A stretch of DNA of 64,000 nucleotides from CADEED01 sp035765415 (GCA_035765415.1 DASTXR010000006.1:84435-148434); one strand, 5' to 3'. Numbered from the stretch's first letter, positions 50,901 to 59,769 are shown. Made by a program: numbers and translations. The notes: a model not told the origin generated them from the letters alone.

Positions 50901-51033
50901 CCAGAGGGCCATTGGCGGATCGACGTGCGCGATCGCCGCGGAATGTGGCCCGGGTCAGCACCACGAGTTCGGACTCGCCACGACCTACCAGTCGCCGCGC
51001 TACGTGCAGTTGACCCTGAAGCTGGATTTCTGA
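47962..51033 (+). CDS. TonB-dependent outer-membrane receptor with carboxypeptidase-regulatory-like N-terminal domain
   Basis: 1023 residues from ATG 47962 with GGGAGCAGGA just upstream. After the signal peptide (about 1-27) comes an Ig-like carboxypeptidase D regulatory domain (GSITGHLQASDKAMVSGAEITA...EDGSYRLPFLPVGTYTLEA). The plug domain follows, with TNITREELERLPVERDLLSVAQLAPG and FGRTTGGVINAVTRSGTN, then a 22-strand-type barrel ending LTLKLDF. This is the Oar-like class, which takes up oligomers or peptides with TonB energy. It stands between the transglutaminase and the M19/beta-lactamase fusion, so muropeptides or related peptides are likely ligands. Confidence 0.93.
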   Translation: MNNKRFVDVCMKVLVIGVLGAGLAQAGSNDGSITGHLQASDKAMVSGAEITARDPATGFTRKVRADEDGSYRLPFLPVGTYTLEASKDGKTLGTLENVTVNLGVATTADMDLGGESLSVITVVASRVQNAIDVSSTETATNITREELERLPVERDLLSVAQLAPGLSGGDSAFGGVSFGGSSVAENSVYINGLNVTDFYNRVGFSSAPYAFYKEFQVKTGGYSVEFGRTTGGVINAVTRSGTNEFDFGTEVVWEPSFAQGTGGNYYSPDSNDADTLPQPYRIYHYDEYDRVNATVYASGPIIKDKLFFFALYEARKYEPVNTDNLGANFFDGLSDEGFWGAKIDWQISDKHLLELLAFSDENRRLSDGYRFDLATGERGAYTGTTYSDSGGLNWSATYTGYLAEGLSMKVLYGENERDAVSGSPADADCNRILDARGTSTNIGCTNTTQILSRTDTREAARVDFEWVIGDHQLRFGLDRETNTSDHIQMYPGSDRLLYEIFRVGATGGTVNGVALPGGTEYVRTRQNEVFGSFETINSAYYLEDNWSVTDNLVLNAGVRLEAFDNKTAEGDSYIKIDDMLAPRLGFSWDMKGDGHMKLFGNAGRYFLPVANVINIKQAGAFLDERAFYRLNGFETYEYNGQTYQRPILGAQFGPVDNSQGDGTVGDFRGEVDRDMDPVYQDELILGFQSMIGENWSYGVRGIYRSLHNAIDDMRILSTGVICNGRPNRAGFIMGNPGEPLTIFSDTDCNGPGGTQGDNDGWVTVDLATDGWAFFSAPNGGGTYMGTRTGFPEPRRTYKGLELVVDRAWDDKWSLNASYTLSYSEGNAEGPVNSDFNFGDSGRTEAFDDPWVQYGGTGDLPNDHRHAFKLRGSYGIGESWRIGTSLSAISGRPISAQGVGNPFDGHSFHSFYVCTANCAAPVGQRTYEFNPRGSEGRTPWIYDVSANVTWQRSLGFADAQVRLTVYNLFDQQGEREAEDRYQRAIGGSTCAIAAECGPGQHHEFGLATTYQSPRYVQLTLKLDF

Positions 51034-51089
51034 TGTGGACGCGAGCGGGCGGCCTGCGTTTGCGGGCCGCCTGCTACTCTTCGCGCAAC

Positions 51090-54000
51090 ATGAAGACAGT
51101 CAGCCCCGGCGGTCCGCGAGCGCTCTCGCGCGTCATTGTCGCTAGATGCTCCGTCGCGGTCGCCGTCGCCGCCGTGCTGGCCATGAGCGCCACGGCCGTC
51201 GCCGCCAGGCGCGGCGCAGGTCCGCTCACGATCGACACGCACGTCGACATTCCGCGCACCTACATGCGCGAGACGCGTTTCGACGCGGGCACGAACACCG
51301 GACTACGCGTCGATCTCGGCAAGATGAAGCGCGGCGGCCTCGACGCGGCGTTCTTCGTGATCTTCGTCGAGCAGGGACCCCGCACGCCTGAAGGTTATGC
51401 CGCGGCGTTCGCGGCCGCGGAACGCAAGACATCGGCCATCGAGGCCATGGTCCGCAAGTACCCGGACCGCATTCGTCTCGCCACCTCGCCCGCCGACGTC
51501 ATCGCGAATCACGCCGCCGGCCGCTTGTCCGCGATGATGGGCATCGAGAACGGATTCGTCATCGGCAAGGAGTTAGGCCGGCTCGATGCGCTGTACGCGC
51601 GCGGCGCGCGTTACCTGGGACTCACGCACACCGGCCACAACGACATCTGCACCAGCTCGGGCCTGCTCAAGGAGCTCGGCGACACACCCGCCCCCGGGAA
51701 TGTCGGCTTGAGCGCGTTCGGCGAAACCGTCGTCCGGCGCGCCAACGCGCTCGGCATGATGGTGGATGTCTCGCACTCCTCCGATGCCTGCGTACGCGAC
51801 GTGTTGCGACTGTCGGCGGCACCCATCATCGCCTCACACTCCTCCGCGCGCGCACTCACGAATCATTCGCGGAATCTCAGCGACGAGCTGATGCGCGCCA
51901 TCGCCGCGCAGGGCGGCGTGATTCACGTGGTCGCCTACACCGGATTCCTGAAGCTGGATCCAGCGCGTAACGCTGCCGAGAAGGCGCTGGAGAACGAGAC
52001 AGCGCGCCAGGCGGGTGATGCGGAGTTCGACAGCGCGAAGCATGAATATCTTCCCGCCCACCAGGAAGGACTGAAGCGGCTCGACCGCGATCATCCGCTC
52101 GCGACTCTGGATGACTACCTCGATCACATCCAGCATGCCGTGAACGTGGCCGGCATCGATCACGTGGGGCTCGCCTCCGACTTCGATGGCGGCGGAGCCG
52201 TGCAAGGCTGGAAGGATGCGAGCCAGACTCACAATGTCACGGCCGGCCTGCGCCGCCGTGGGTTCACCGACGCGCAGATCGAGCAGTTATGGAGCGGCAA
52301 CCTGTTGCGCGTGTGGCGCGATGTCGAGCGCGTGGCGAAGGCGCCCGCGTTCAGCCGCAAGGAATCCTTCGATGCGATCTTCGATGCGGTGATGGCCGAG
52401 TATCACCTGCCGGGCATGGCGCTGGGCGTGGTGGAAGACGGACAGGTGATCTACACGCGCACCGCGGGCGAGCTCGTATCGGGCGGCGGCAAGCCCATCG
52501 ACGCGGACACGCTGTTCAAGATCGCCTCGAACACCAAGGCCATGACCACCGGCCTGCTCGCGCGTCTCGTGGACGCCGGCAAGCTGCAATGGGACGACCC
52601 GGTCGTCAAACATCTGCCCCAGTTCAGGATGAGCGAGCCGTGGATCACGCGCGAGATGCGCGTGCGCGACCTGCTGATCCACAACAGCGGGCTGCGCGAA
52701 GGCGCCGGCGACCTCATGTTGTGGCCGGAGCCCAACCATTTCACGCGTGCGGACATCATCGCGGGCCTGCCGCACCTGAAACCCGTGCAGAGCTTTCGTT
52801 CGCGTTATGCCTACGACAATCTGCTCTACATCGTCGCCGGCGAAGTGGCCGCGGCGGCCGGCGGCGCCTCGTACGAAGAGCTGATGCGTCGCGAGGTGTT
52901 CGAAGCCACGGGGCTCAAACGTTGTCAGGTCGGTGAATTCAACCGCGACGCGGTGGGCAACGTCGCGCAGCCTCACTACTGGGAGGGTGACCGCAACGTC
53001 GCGTTCCAGCGTGATGGAGCAACGGTGCCCGCGATCGCGTCGGCCGCCGCGGGCGGAGTCCGCTGCAGCCTGAACGACATGCTCACGTGGATGCGCATGT
53101 GGCTGGACCCCGGGCTCAAGTCCGCGGGCCAGGAGCGCGCGTGGCTGAGCCGCGCGCAACATGAGGCACTGTGGACGGCGCACACACCCATGCCGATGTC
53201 CGAACAGCAGAAGCGCTGGAACAACGGCAGTTTCTCCGCCTACGGTTACGGCTGGAGATTGTCGGACGTCGACGGCGTGCTGCGCGTGGCGCACACCGGC
53301 ACGCTGAACGGAATGTACTCGGCGCTGACGCTGCTGCCCGCCAGACGCAGCGGCTTCGTCTTCATGATCAACGGCGAAGGTTCGCGAGCTCGCGCGGTGC
53401 TCAACGCAGCGCTGGTGAAGCAGTTCACGGCAGCCGGGCGCGCGCCGCCCGCCACTGCGTACATCGAGGAATTGAAGGCGGGCGATCAGTCCCCGGCATC
53501 GGGGTCCGGCCCGGCGCACATGAAACTGCCGATGCGGCAGCTCGCGTCGCCCTCGTCGCTCGCGCCATGGCTCGGGCGTTACCGGGATCCCTGGTTCGGC
53601 GAAATCTCGATCTGCGAACGCAATCGCCACGTGCGATTCGCCTCGGAAAAATCGCCGCTGATGACCGGCGACGTCATGCGCGTCGGGGATCGCCTGCTGG
53701 TCGACTGGGAAGACACCAGCGTCGACGTCGAACCCTGGCTGGATTTCAAGGCCGGAAAACCCCGCACGCTGACGCTCGCCAAGGTCGACCCGGATGGCGA
53801 CTTCAGCTCGGACTACGAGGACCTCTCGTTCTCGCGCGTGGCCGACTGCAAACCCTTGCCGAGGACCACACCGATGAGCGACGCCGATGCAGGCTCCCGC
53901 GTCGACGCGCTGATGCGCAGTTATGCGGGCGATGTGCCCGGCGCCTCCGTGCTGGTGATGCGCGATGGCAAGCCGGTGGTGCGGCGTTCGTACGGCCTCG

Positions 54001-54875
54001 CCGACCTCGAGCAACACACACCCGCTTCGCCATCCACTAACTACCGCCTGGCATCGGTGACCAAGCAGTTCACGGCCACCGCCATCCTGCTGCTCGCAGA
54101 GGCCGGCAAGCTGCAGCTCGACGACCCCGTCCGCCAGTGGCTGCCCGAGCTCCCGCAGGCGACGCAGGGCGTGACGATCCGGCATCTGCTCTCGCACACG
54201 GGCGGTCTCATCGACTACGAAGACTTCGTGGCCGACGATGCGCCCCAGGTGCACGACGCGGATGTGCTGCGGCTGTTGTCGAACCAGGACCGCACGTATT
54301 TTCCGGCCGGCTCGGGTTATCGCTACAGCAACAGCGGCTACGCGTTGCTCGCGCTGATCGTCGAGCGCGCGTCCGGGCAGCGATTTGCCGCGTTTCTGCG
54401 CGATCGAATCTTCGAGCCGCTCGGCATGAAGGCCACGGTCGCCTTCGAAGAGGGTGTGTCGACCGTCCCCGCCCGCGCCTTCGGCTACAGCGCCGGCAGC
54501 GCCTGGACGCGCACCGACCAGAGCTCCACCAGCGCCGTGCTCGGCGATGGCGGCATCTACTCGTCCATCGATGACCTCGCGAAGTGGGACGCGGCGCTCT
54601 ACGACGACCGCCTGCTGCAGAAGAAATCCCGCGAGCTGGCGTTCACGCCCGCCACGCATACCGACAATCCCAGTGTCGACTACGCCTTCGGCTGGCGCGT
54701 CACGGGCGAGACGCTCTGGCATTCCGGCGAGACGCGCGGCTTCCGCAATGTGATCCTGCGTTACCCGCAGCGCAAGTTGACCGTCATCGTGCTCACCAAT
54801 CGCAACGATCCGGAACCCTATTCCACCGCACTCGCTATAGCGCGGCTATTCCAGCCGGAACCCGGCCAACCGTGA
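51090..54875 (+). CDS. Fusion: M19 membrane-dipeptidase + two beta-lactamase/DD-peptidase-type domains
   Basis: 1261 residues from ATG 51090, with an export signal at about 1-38. Residues 45-410 form an M19 dipeptidase with all five metal ligands: His51 and Asp53 in DTHVD, Glu153 in MGIENG, His229 in DVSHSS and His250 in ASHSS. Residues 425-790 form a class C beta-lactamase-type domain (Ser480 in SNTK, Tyr-Asp-Asn near 574, HTG near 735). Residues 930-1255 form a second one (Ser989 in SVTK, YSN at 1079-1081, HSG near 1211). A lipocalin-like linker lies between them. M19 enzymes cut dipeptides with D-residues, and the serine domains suit D-amino-acid peptides. One protein therefore joins three peptide-cutting units. 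It ends in a GTGA overlap with the permease gene. Confidence 0.93.
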   Translation: MKTVSPGGPRALSRVIVARCSVAVAVAAVLAMSATAVAARRGAGPLTIDTHVDIPRTYMRETRFDAGTNTGLRVDLGKMKRGGLDAAFFVIFVEQGPRTPEGYAAAFAAAERKTSAIEAMVRKYPDRIRLATSPADVIANHAAGRLSAMMGIENGFVIGKELGRLDALYARGARYLGLTHTGHNDICTSSGLLKELGDTPAPGNVGLSAFGETVVRRANALGMMVDVSHSSDACVRDVLRLSAAPIIASHSSARALTNHSRNLSDELMRAIAAQGGVIHVVAYTGFLKLDPARNAAEKALENETARQAGDAEFDSAKHEYLPAHQEGLKRLDRDHPLATLDDYLDHIQHAVNVAGIDHVGLASDFDGGGAVQGWKDASQTHNVTAGLRRRGFTDAQIEQLWSGNLLRVWRDVERVAKAPAFSRKESFDAIFDAVMAEYHLPGMALGVVEDGQVIYTRTAGELVSGGGKPIDADTLFKIASNTKAMTTGLLARLVDAGKLQWDDPVVKHLPQFRMSEPWITREMRVRDLLIHNSGLREGAGDLMLWPEPNHFTRADIIAGLPHLKPVQSFRSRYAYDNLLYIVAGEVAAAAGGASYEELMRREVFEATGLKRCQVGEFNRDAVGNVAQPHYWEGDRNVAFQRDGATVPAIASAAAGGVRCSLNDMLTWMRMWLDPGLKSAGQERAWLSRAQHEALWTAHTPMPMSEQQKRWNNGSFSAYGYGWRLSDVDGVLRVAHTGTLNGMYSALTLLPARRSGFVFMINGEGSRARAVLNAALVKQFTAAGRAPPATAYIEELKAGDQSPASGSGPAHMKLPMRQLASPSSLAPWLGRYRDPWFGEISICERNRHVRFASEKSPLMTGDVMRVGDRLLVDWEDTSVDVEPWLDFKAGKPRTLTLAKVDPDGDFSSDYEDLSFSRVADCKPLPRTTPMSDADAGSRVDALMRSYAGDVPGASVLVMRDGKPVVRRSYGLADLEQHTPASPSTNYRLASVTKQFTATAILLLAEAGKLQLDDPVRQWLPELPQATQGVTIRHLLSHTGGLIDYEDFVADDAPQVHDADVLRLLSNQDRTYFPAGSGYRYSNSGYALLALIVERASGQRFAAFLRDRIFEPLGMKATVAFEEGVSTVPARAFGYSAGSAWTRTDQSSTSAVLGDGGIYSSIDDLAKWDAALYDDRLLQKKSRELAFTPATHTDNPSVDYAFGWRVTGETLWHSGETRGFRNVILRYPQRKLTVIVLTNRNDPEPYSTALAIARLFQPEPGQP

Positions 54876-56089
54876 TCCAGAACGACGCCGTGGTCCTCGG
54901 GCTGCTCGCGGCCACGCTGGGCGCCATCTTCTGGACCACGAGTTCCGCGCGGCCGTTCTGGCAGCGTTTCTATCGCTACGTGCCGGCGCTCGTGCTCTGC
55001 TATTTCCTGCCGGCGCTCTACAACACTTTCGGATTGATCGATGCCACGCACTCCAATCTCTACTTCATCGCCTCGCGCTACCTGCTGCCCGCGACCCTGG
55101 TGTTGTTGACGCTGGCCATCGACCTGCCGGCAACGCTGCGACTGGGCCCCAAAGCGCTCGCGATGTTCTTCGCGGCGACACTGGGGGTGTTGTTAGGCGG
55201 TCCCGTCGCGCTCCTCATCTGGAAGACGCTGGCGCCCGCGAGCGTCGATGCCGAGCTGTGGCGCGGCATGACCGCCATCGCCGGAAGCTGGATCGGTGGC
55301 GCCGCCAACCAGGCGGCCATGAAAGAGGTGTTCCAGATCGAGCCGAATGTTTTCGGCGTGATGGTCGCGGTCGACGTGTTGTTCTCCTATCTGTGGATGG
55401 CGGTGCTGCTCTGGATGGCCGCCAACCACCAGCGCATCGATCGCAAGCTGAACGCGGACACCACCGCGATCGCCGCGCTCAGCGATCGCATGGAACGCCT
55501 GCGCCGCGAGCACGAGCGCATTCCTTCGCTTCCTGACCTCATGATCATGCTCGCGCTCGCGTTCGGCGCGACCGGTCTCTCGCACGCGATTGCCGCACCA
55601 CTCGCGGGCGCATTCGCGGGCGTCGAATGGGCGGAGCGCCTGTCGCTGTCGAGCGAATTCTTCTGGATCGTCGTGCTCGCGACCACTTTCGGACTGCTGC
55701 TCTCGTTCACCCGGGCGCGTCAGCTCGAAGGCGCCGGCGCGTCGCGGCTGGGCACGGCCTTTCTGTATGTGCTCATTGCGACTGTCGGCATGCAGATGAA
55801 CATGGGCGCCATCCTCACCAATCCCGTGCTGTTCGGCATCGGTTTCACCTGGATCCTGTTTCACGCCGTGGTGGTGCTGATCGTCGCGCGGCTCATCAAG
55901 GCGCCCACGTTTTTCCTTGCCGTCGGCAGCCAGGCGAACATCGGCGGCGCCGCGAGCGCGCCGGTGGTGGCCGCCGCTTTTCATCCGTCACTCGCGCCGG
56001 TCGGTGTGCTGCTGGCGGTGCTCGGCTACGCGCTCGGCACCTATGGCGGCTGGTTGTGCGGGCAGCTCATGCGGCTCGTGAGCCAGTAG
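54872..56089 (+). CDS. DUF819 family membrane permease
   Basis: 405 residues from GTG 54872, which overlaps the stop of the M19 fusion gene. About ten membrane helices. Conserved stretches of DUF819 include GSWIGGAANQAAMKEVF, VDVLFSYLWMAVLLWMA and GSQANIGGAASAPVVAAAFH, the two half-repeats carrying G-N-A patterns like those of some carboxylate or amino-acid carriers. The coupling to the dipeptidase suggests import of the dipeptides or amino acids it makes. Related permeases accompany dipeptide epimerases in other bacteria. Confidence 0.85.
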   Translation: MIQNDAVVLGLLAATLGAIFWTTSSARPFWQRFYRYVPALVLCYFLPALYNTFGLIDATHSNLYFIASRYLLPATLVLLTLAIDLPATLRLGPKALAMFFAATLGVLLGGPVALLIWKTLAPASVDAELWRGMTAIAGSWIGGAANQAAMKEVFQIEPNVFGVMVAVDVLFSYLWMAVLLWMAANHQRIDRKLNADTTAIAALSDRMERLRREHERIPSLPDLMIMLALAFGATGLSHAIAAPLAGAFAGVEWAERLSLSSEFFWIVVLATTFGLLLSFTRARQLEGAGASRLGTAFLYVLIATVGMQMNMGAILTNPVLFGIGFTWILFHAVVVLIVARLIKAPTFFLAVGSQANIGGAASAPVVAAAFHPSLAPVGVLLAVLGYALGTYGGWLCGQLMRLVSQ

Positions 56090-56231
56090 TTCGTTTTAGT
56101 AAATCAAATTTCAGATTGCGAATCGCTGACGGGCGATCCATAACGGCGCACGGACGCGAGTCGGAATTTCAGGAAGTTTTTATTAGTAAACGCACTTTCA
56201 CAATCGCCCGTGGCAGCGTACGGTAGCCCAT

Positions 56232-57302
56232 ATGTCCATAGTCAAGATGAACACCAGAGGGAAGGTTCTCAAAGCATTGCCCGCCGGCACCGACGCCACG
56301 ATCAGCGATGTCGCGGAGCGTGCCGGTGTATCGCTTCGAACGGTATCGCGCGTCATCAATGAATCCCCGCTGGTGAACGACGAGACCCGGCAAAGGGTTC
56401 AACGCGTCATCGATTCACTCAAGTATCGGCCGAGCCTGCGCGCACGCGCGTTGGCTTCGAACCAGTCTTTCATGATCGGCCTCGTGCACGACGATCCGAA
56501 CGCCGTTGTCATCGATCATGTGCAACGCGGGCTGTTCTCGATTTGCACGAAGCGCCGCTACGAGCTCGTCGTCCATCCATGCCAGTTTGGTTCCGCCTCG
56601 CTGGTGGAAAATGTAATCGACTTTGCGCGCGGTACACGCATCGACGGTCTCGTGATCGTCCCGCCCGTGGCGGAGACAGCGGGCCTGGCGGAAGCATTGC
56701 GCACCCATGGGATTCCCGCCGTGGGAATCGCGTCCGTGCCCATTCCCCACTACGGGCTGATGCTCGTTCCGCGCGAACGCGCGGCGGTGGCTTCCATCGC
56801 CAACTACCTCGTCTCGTTGGGGCACCGGCGCCTCGGCCTGGTTTCGGGACCCACCAAATTCAAATCGGCTGCCGAGCGCAGCGCGGGATTTCTGGAAGCG
56901 CTGGCCAAACACGGCATCACTGTCCTGCCACATCACATCAGGCAGGGCGATTACGAATTTGCTTCCGGCATGTCCTGCGCGGCGGAAATCCTGTCGCAGC
57001 CCGATCGCCCGACCGCAATCTTCGCGAGCAACGACCGGATGGCCGCTGGCGTCCTCAAGGTGGCGGCGCAACTCGGAATCCACGTGCCACAGCAGCTCTC
57101 GGTCGTCGGATTCGACGACAGTATTTTCGCGAGCATGCTGAATCCCGGCCTGACGACCGTGAATCGTCCAATGAAGTTGCTCGCGGAACAGGCCGGCAGG
57201 TGGCTCACCGATCCAACGCGGCTGGCGTCCGATGCGGAACCGCCAACATTCACCGACCTCGGCATCGTCATCCGCGAATCCACGGGCATCGCGCCGACAT
57301 AG
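56232..57302 (+). CDS. LacI-family transcriptional regulator
   Basis: 356 residues. The N-terminal helix-turn-helix is ATISDVAERAGVSLRTVSRVINESPLVND, with the hinge LKYRPSLRARAL. The periplasmic-binding-protein-like core has GTRIDGLVIVPPV, HRRLGLVSGP, AIFASNDRMAAGVLKVAAQLG and LSVVGFDDSIFA. It should sense a sugar and leave DNA when bound. The 142-nt gap before it has two AATTTCAG and two TTAGTAAA repeats that could be regulatory. The best candidate targets are the LacI-type palindromes at 57339, 61620 and 62508 in front of nearby genes. Confidence 0.92.
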   Translation: MSIVKMNTRGKVLKALPAGTDATISDVAERAGVSLRTVSRVINESPLVNDETRQRVQRVIDSLKYRPSLRARALASNQSFMIGLVHDDPNAVVIDHVQRGLFSICTKRRYELVVHPCQFGSASLVENVIDFARGTRIDGLVIVPPVAETAGLAEALRTHGIPAVGIASVPIPHYGLMLVPRERAAVASIANYLVSLGHRRLGLVSGPTKFKSAAERSAGFLEALAKHGITVLPHHIRQGDYEFASGMSCAAEILSQPDRPTAIFASNDRMAAGVLKVAAQLGIHVPQQLSVVGFDDSIFASMLNPGLTTVNRPMKLLAEQAGRWLTDPTRLASDAEPPTFTDLGIVIRESTGIAPT

Positions 57303-57329
57303 TTAGGCCAGGATGGCAGCGGTGCGCCG

Positions 57330-57358
57330 TTGACTTCGTGCGAGCGCTGGCATAGTAG
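57330..57358 (+). promoter_or_regulatory. Promoter with LacI-type operator before the helical-repeat gene
   Basis: TTGACT (57330-57335), a 17-nt spacer, then TAGTAG (57353-57358). The spacer contains TGCGAGCGCTGGCA (57339-57352), one base from the perfect palindrome at 61620. The stretch TTGACTTC-TGC-AGCGCTGGCATA is almost identical to the promoter at 61642-61614 on the other strand. Confidence 0.6.
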
Positions 57359-57406
57359 TACTCATGTCGGCTCTCGGAAACGCCGCCCAAATGTTCGCGT
57401 GGAGAC

Positions 57407-58309
57407 ATGATACGGAAGTTGACCGGCGCGCTCGTGTTCACGGCGGCTCTTGCGGCACTTATTCTCTGGTTCACGAGGCCGCATCGCGACGTACCGCTGC
57501 CGGAGGCGTCCGATCGCTCGAACTCGGGCATGCCCGCCGAGTCGCGTACAACGGCTTCGGCATCGTCACCGGAGATGAATCCGGCTGCGAGAATCTCCGC
57601 AGCGGCGGGCACGCGGCAGATCGACGCCGATAAGCTTGCCGCGGCGCTCGCTTCGCCGGATGAAGCGACCCGGAACGATGCGATCGAAAACCTGTTTGCG
57701 GACTTTCTGGCGCGCGATCCAGCCGCCGGTCGCCGCTTCCTGGAAACCGTTGACAACGCGCAGCAGCGAGTGCGGCTGCTTCACGTGCTCGGCGCCGGAC
57801 TCGCGAAAACTGACCCCGATGGCGCACTCGCGTGGGCCGAAGGATTACCGGACGCAGTCGAGCGTGATGCCGCGATGAGCGTGGTGCTCACGCAAATATC
57901 TCTGACCGACCCGGGCAAGGCGGTGGCGTTGAGGCATGAATCCCAGCCGTCTGCCGACGATGCCCTGCTCGAAAATCTCACGCAGCGCTGGGCGGAAAGA
58001 GACCTCACGTCCGCACTTCAATGGGCCGACTCGCTGCCGCCCGGAGAACAGCGCGATCGCGCGAATTCGCGAGCTGCTTTCGTGCAGGCGCAGACATCGC
58101 CGGAAACTGCCGCGCAACTCATCGTGGACCGCATGTCTTCCGGTCCTGCTCGCGAAGAAGCGCTGATCTCCGTTCTGCACCAGTGGGCGCTCAAGGACTT
58201 CACCGCGGCCGCGCGCTGGACCGAAGACTTGCCGCCAGGCCCCATGAAAGTCCGCGCCGTCGCCGAGATGAATGTGGTGTCGCAGTTGAATTCCGCTCCA
58301 GAGCGCTAA
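57407..58309 (+). CDS. Membrane-anchored helical-repeat protein of unknown function
   Basis: 300 residues. An N-terminal membrane helix (LTGALVFTAALAALILWF) is followed by a Ser/Ala-rich linker, then repeated helix pairs of about 35 residues: DPDGALAWAEGLPDAVERDAAM, DLTSALQWADSLPPGEQRDRAN and DFTAAARWTEDLPPGPMKVRAV. The shared A-x-x-W-A/T-E/D-x-L-P core makes the repeats clear. I do not recognise a named family; such repeats usually bind proteins. Its promoter carries the same operator as the GH5 gene at 59850-61370, so it is probably expressed with the polysaccharide enzymes. Confidence 0.72.
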   Translation: MIRKLTGALVFTAALAALILWFTRPHRDVPLPEASDRSNSGMPAESRTTASASSPEMNPAARISAAAGTRQIDADKLAAALASPDEATRNDAIENLFADFLARDPAAGRRFLETVDNAQQRVRLLHVLGAGLAKTDPDGALAWAEGLPDAVERDAAMSVVLTQISLTDPGKAVALRHESQPSADDALLENLTQRWAERDLTSALQWADSLPPGEQRDRANSRAAFVQAQTSPETAAQLIVDRMSSGPAREEALISVLHQWALKDFTAAARWTEDLPPGPMKVRAVAEMNVVSQLNSAPER

Positions 58310-58335
58310 CCACCTGCCAGCGACGTGCCGTATCT

Positions 58336-59769
58336 TCAAGGCGCGACGAATTGCCATTGCTGATTGAACGTGCTTCCCGAGCTCCAGAATTCCATGATGC
58401 CGCCGTCATTGGTGGCGCCTCCGGTGTCGAGAGCCTTGCCGTTAGCGCGATTCACGATCCTGAACCAGCCAGGCGATCCGCTGATCGGCTGGATCGTCCA
58501 TTGCTGGTTGAAGCTCGAGCTGCTGGCCCACTGGCCCACCGCGGTGTTGTCCGCCGTGCGGTTGATGCTGTCCAGGAACTTGCTGCCCGTGACGCACATG
58601 AGCTTCGCGAAGCCGCCGGTGTAAGAAAGTACGTAGCGCTGGTTGTTGCTCGAGCCGTCCGCCCACTGGCCCACGTTCGCGCCATCGGCCGTCGAGCCGA
58701 GGTTGTCCAGCATCTTGCCGCTGGCGCGATTGCGCAGACTGTAAGTTCCGGCGGCAGGAAGCGTGCCGGGCTCCGGATTGGGAGTGGTGCCGTCGAATAC
58801 CGAAGCGGGAACCGCCGTGTTGCGAATTCCGTTGCTGCCATTCACAAGGATGTTGCCCCAGCTCGTGAGCGACGTACCGAAGTTGCTCACGATGTCGAGC
58901 GACAGGCAGCACGATCCGTTCCCCGACCACGACCAACCGATATAGCCGAGCCCACGCTGCTGGGCCTGCGACATGATCGTGCCCTCATCCACGGGCTGAC
59001 CTTGATGGTCTGCGCCGAACTCGCCGATTACCAGCGGCATGCCGGCGTTGGCGAATGACTGCATGTAGCTCGTCGCAGTGGCGCCGTTCGAATACACCTC
59101 ATACATGTGTACGCTGAACGTGACATTGCGCTGCGGATCGCCATTGAAGATCTGCGTCGCGTTGTTGCGCATCGTGTTGGACCAGTCCTGGCCCCAGTTT
59201 GCGCCGTCAACCATGAGGTTGTGCGTGTAACCAGCGGTGCGCAGGCTGCGGATCGCGTTGATCGTGTCGTTGACGTAGCTGCCTGTCGAATTGTTGCCGA
59301 ACGGCTCGTTGGCGATGTTGATGATGACGAAGTTTTCCTGGCCCCGGACCGCATTGAATACGTCCGCGCTGCGCCAGTAATTCACCGCATCGGTGATGTG
59401 GGGACTTCCGTTGTCGCCCCAGCCCGTCGACGTGTGCACCTCGAGCACCGCGATCATGCGGCGGTCTTTACACCACTGGATCAGATTCGCGAGCTGCGCG
59501 CCGGTGCTGCGCTGGCCGCCGCCGGTTCCCGTGCTCAAAACTATGCGCACCGTGTTCGCCCGTGTGTTGGCGATGTTGGTGAAATCCTGCTGAGTATTGC
59601 GGCTCGAGAACCAGGTGAACGGATAGCTCACGCCTCGCATCACGAAGGGAGTGCCGTTGTTGTCCACGAGCCGGCCATTCTGGATGCGGAAACCCGCCTC
59701 CGCCGACGTGGGAACAAGGAAGAACGCACACAGCAACGCGACGAGCGCGTAAGTCATCGAGGATTTCAT
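58336..59769 (-). CDS. Secreted GH5 endo-beta-mannanase/glucanase with ricin-type module
   Basis: 477 residues, ATG 59769 preceded by AGGAG. A signal peptide ends at SAEAG. The GH5 barrel (about 26-320) has the acid/base Glu155 in IINIANEPFGNN and the nucleophile Glu250 in PLVIGEFGADH. The segment GVSYPFTWFSSRNTQQDF...NTVRIVLSTG resembles the mannanase-type GH5 subfamily. Residues 340-477 are a ricin B-type lectin module with NQRY, NQQW repeats, nearly identical to that of the next gene upstream. It probably cuts mannan or a mixed glucan outside the cell. It follows the other GH5 gene by 80 nt, with a strong hairpin between them. Confidence 0.88.
   Translation of the reverse strand: MKSSMTYALVALLCAFFLVPTSAEAGFRIQNGRLVDNNGTPFVMRGVSYPFTWFSSRNTQQDFTNIANTRANTVRIVLSTGTGGGQRSTGAQLANLIQWCKDRRMIAVLEVHTSTGWGDNGSPHITDAVNYWRSADVFNAVRGQENFVIINIANEPFGNNSTGSYVNDTINAIRSLRTAGYTHNLMVDGANWGQDWSNTMRNNATQIFNGDPQRNVTFSVHMYEVYSNGATATSYMQSFANAGMPLVIGEFGADHQGQPVDEGTIMSQAQQRGLGYIGWSWSGNGSCCLSLDIVSNFGTSLTSWGNILVNGSNGIRNTAVPASVFDGTTPNPEPGTLPAAGTYSLRNRASGKMLDNLGSTADGANVGQWADGSSNNQRYVLSYTGGFAKLMCVTGSKFLDSINRTADNTAVGQWASSSSFNQQWTIQPISGSPGWFRIVNRANGKALDTGGATNDGGIMEFWSSGSTFNQQWQFVAP
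58339..58752 (-). repeat. Duplicated ricin-type module, copy 1
   Basis: This part of the first GH5 gene encodes about 138 residues that are almost the same as those encoded by 59853-60269. The two start with GTYSLRNRASGKMLDNLG and both end in NQQWQFVAP. The catalytic domains are much less alike, so only the binding module was copied or homogenised. Confidence 0.85.

Noticed and set aside
54584..54871. N-terminal extension of the DUF819 permease
   Set aside because: The extension is read out of frame from the beta-lactamase-type domain; the GTG at 54872 begins the first membrane helix and overlaps the upstream stop.
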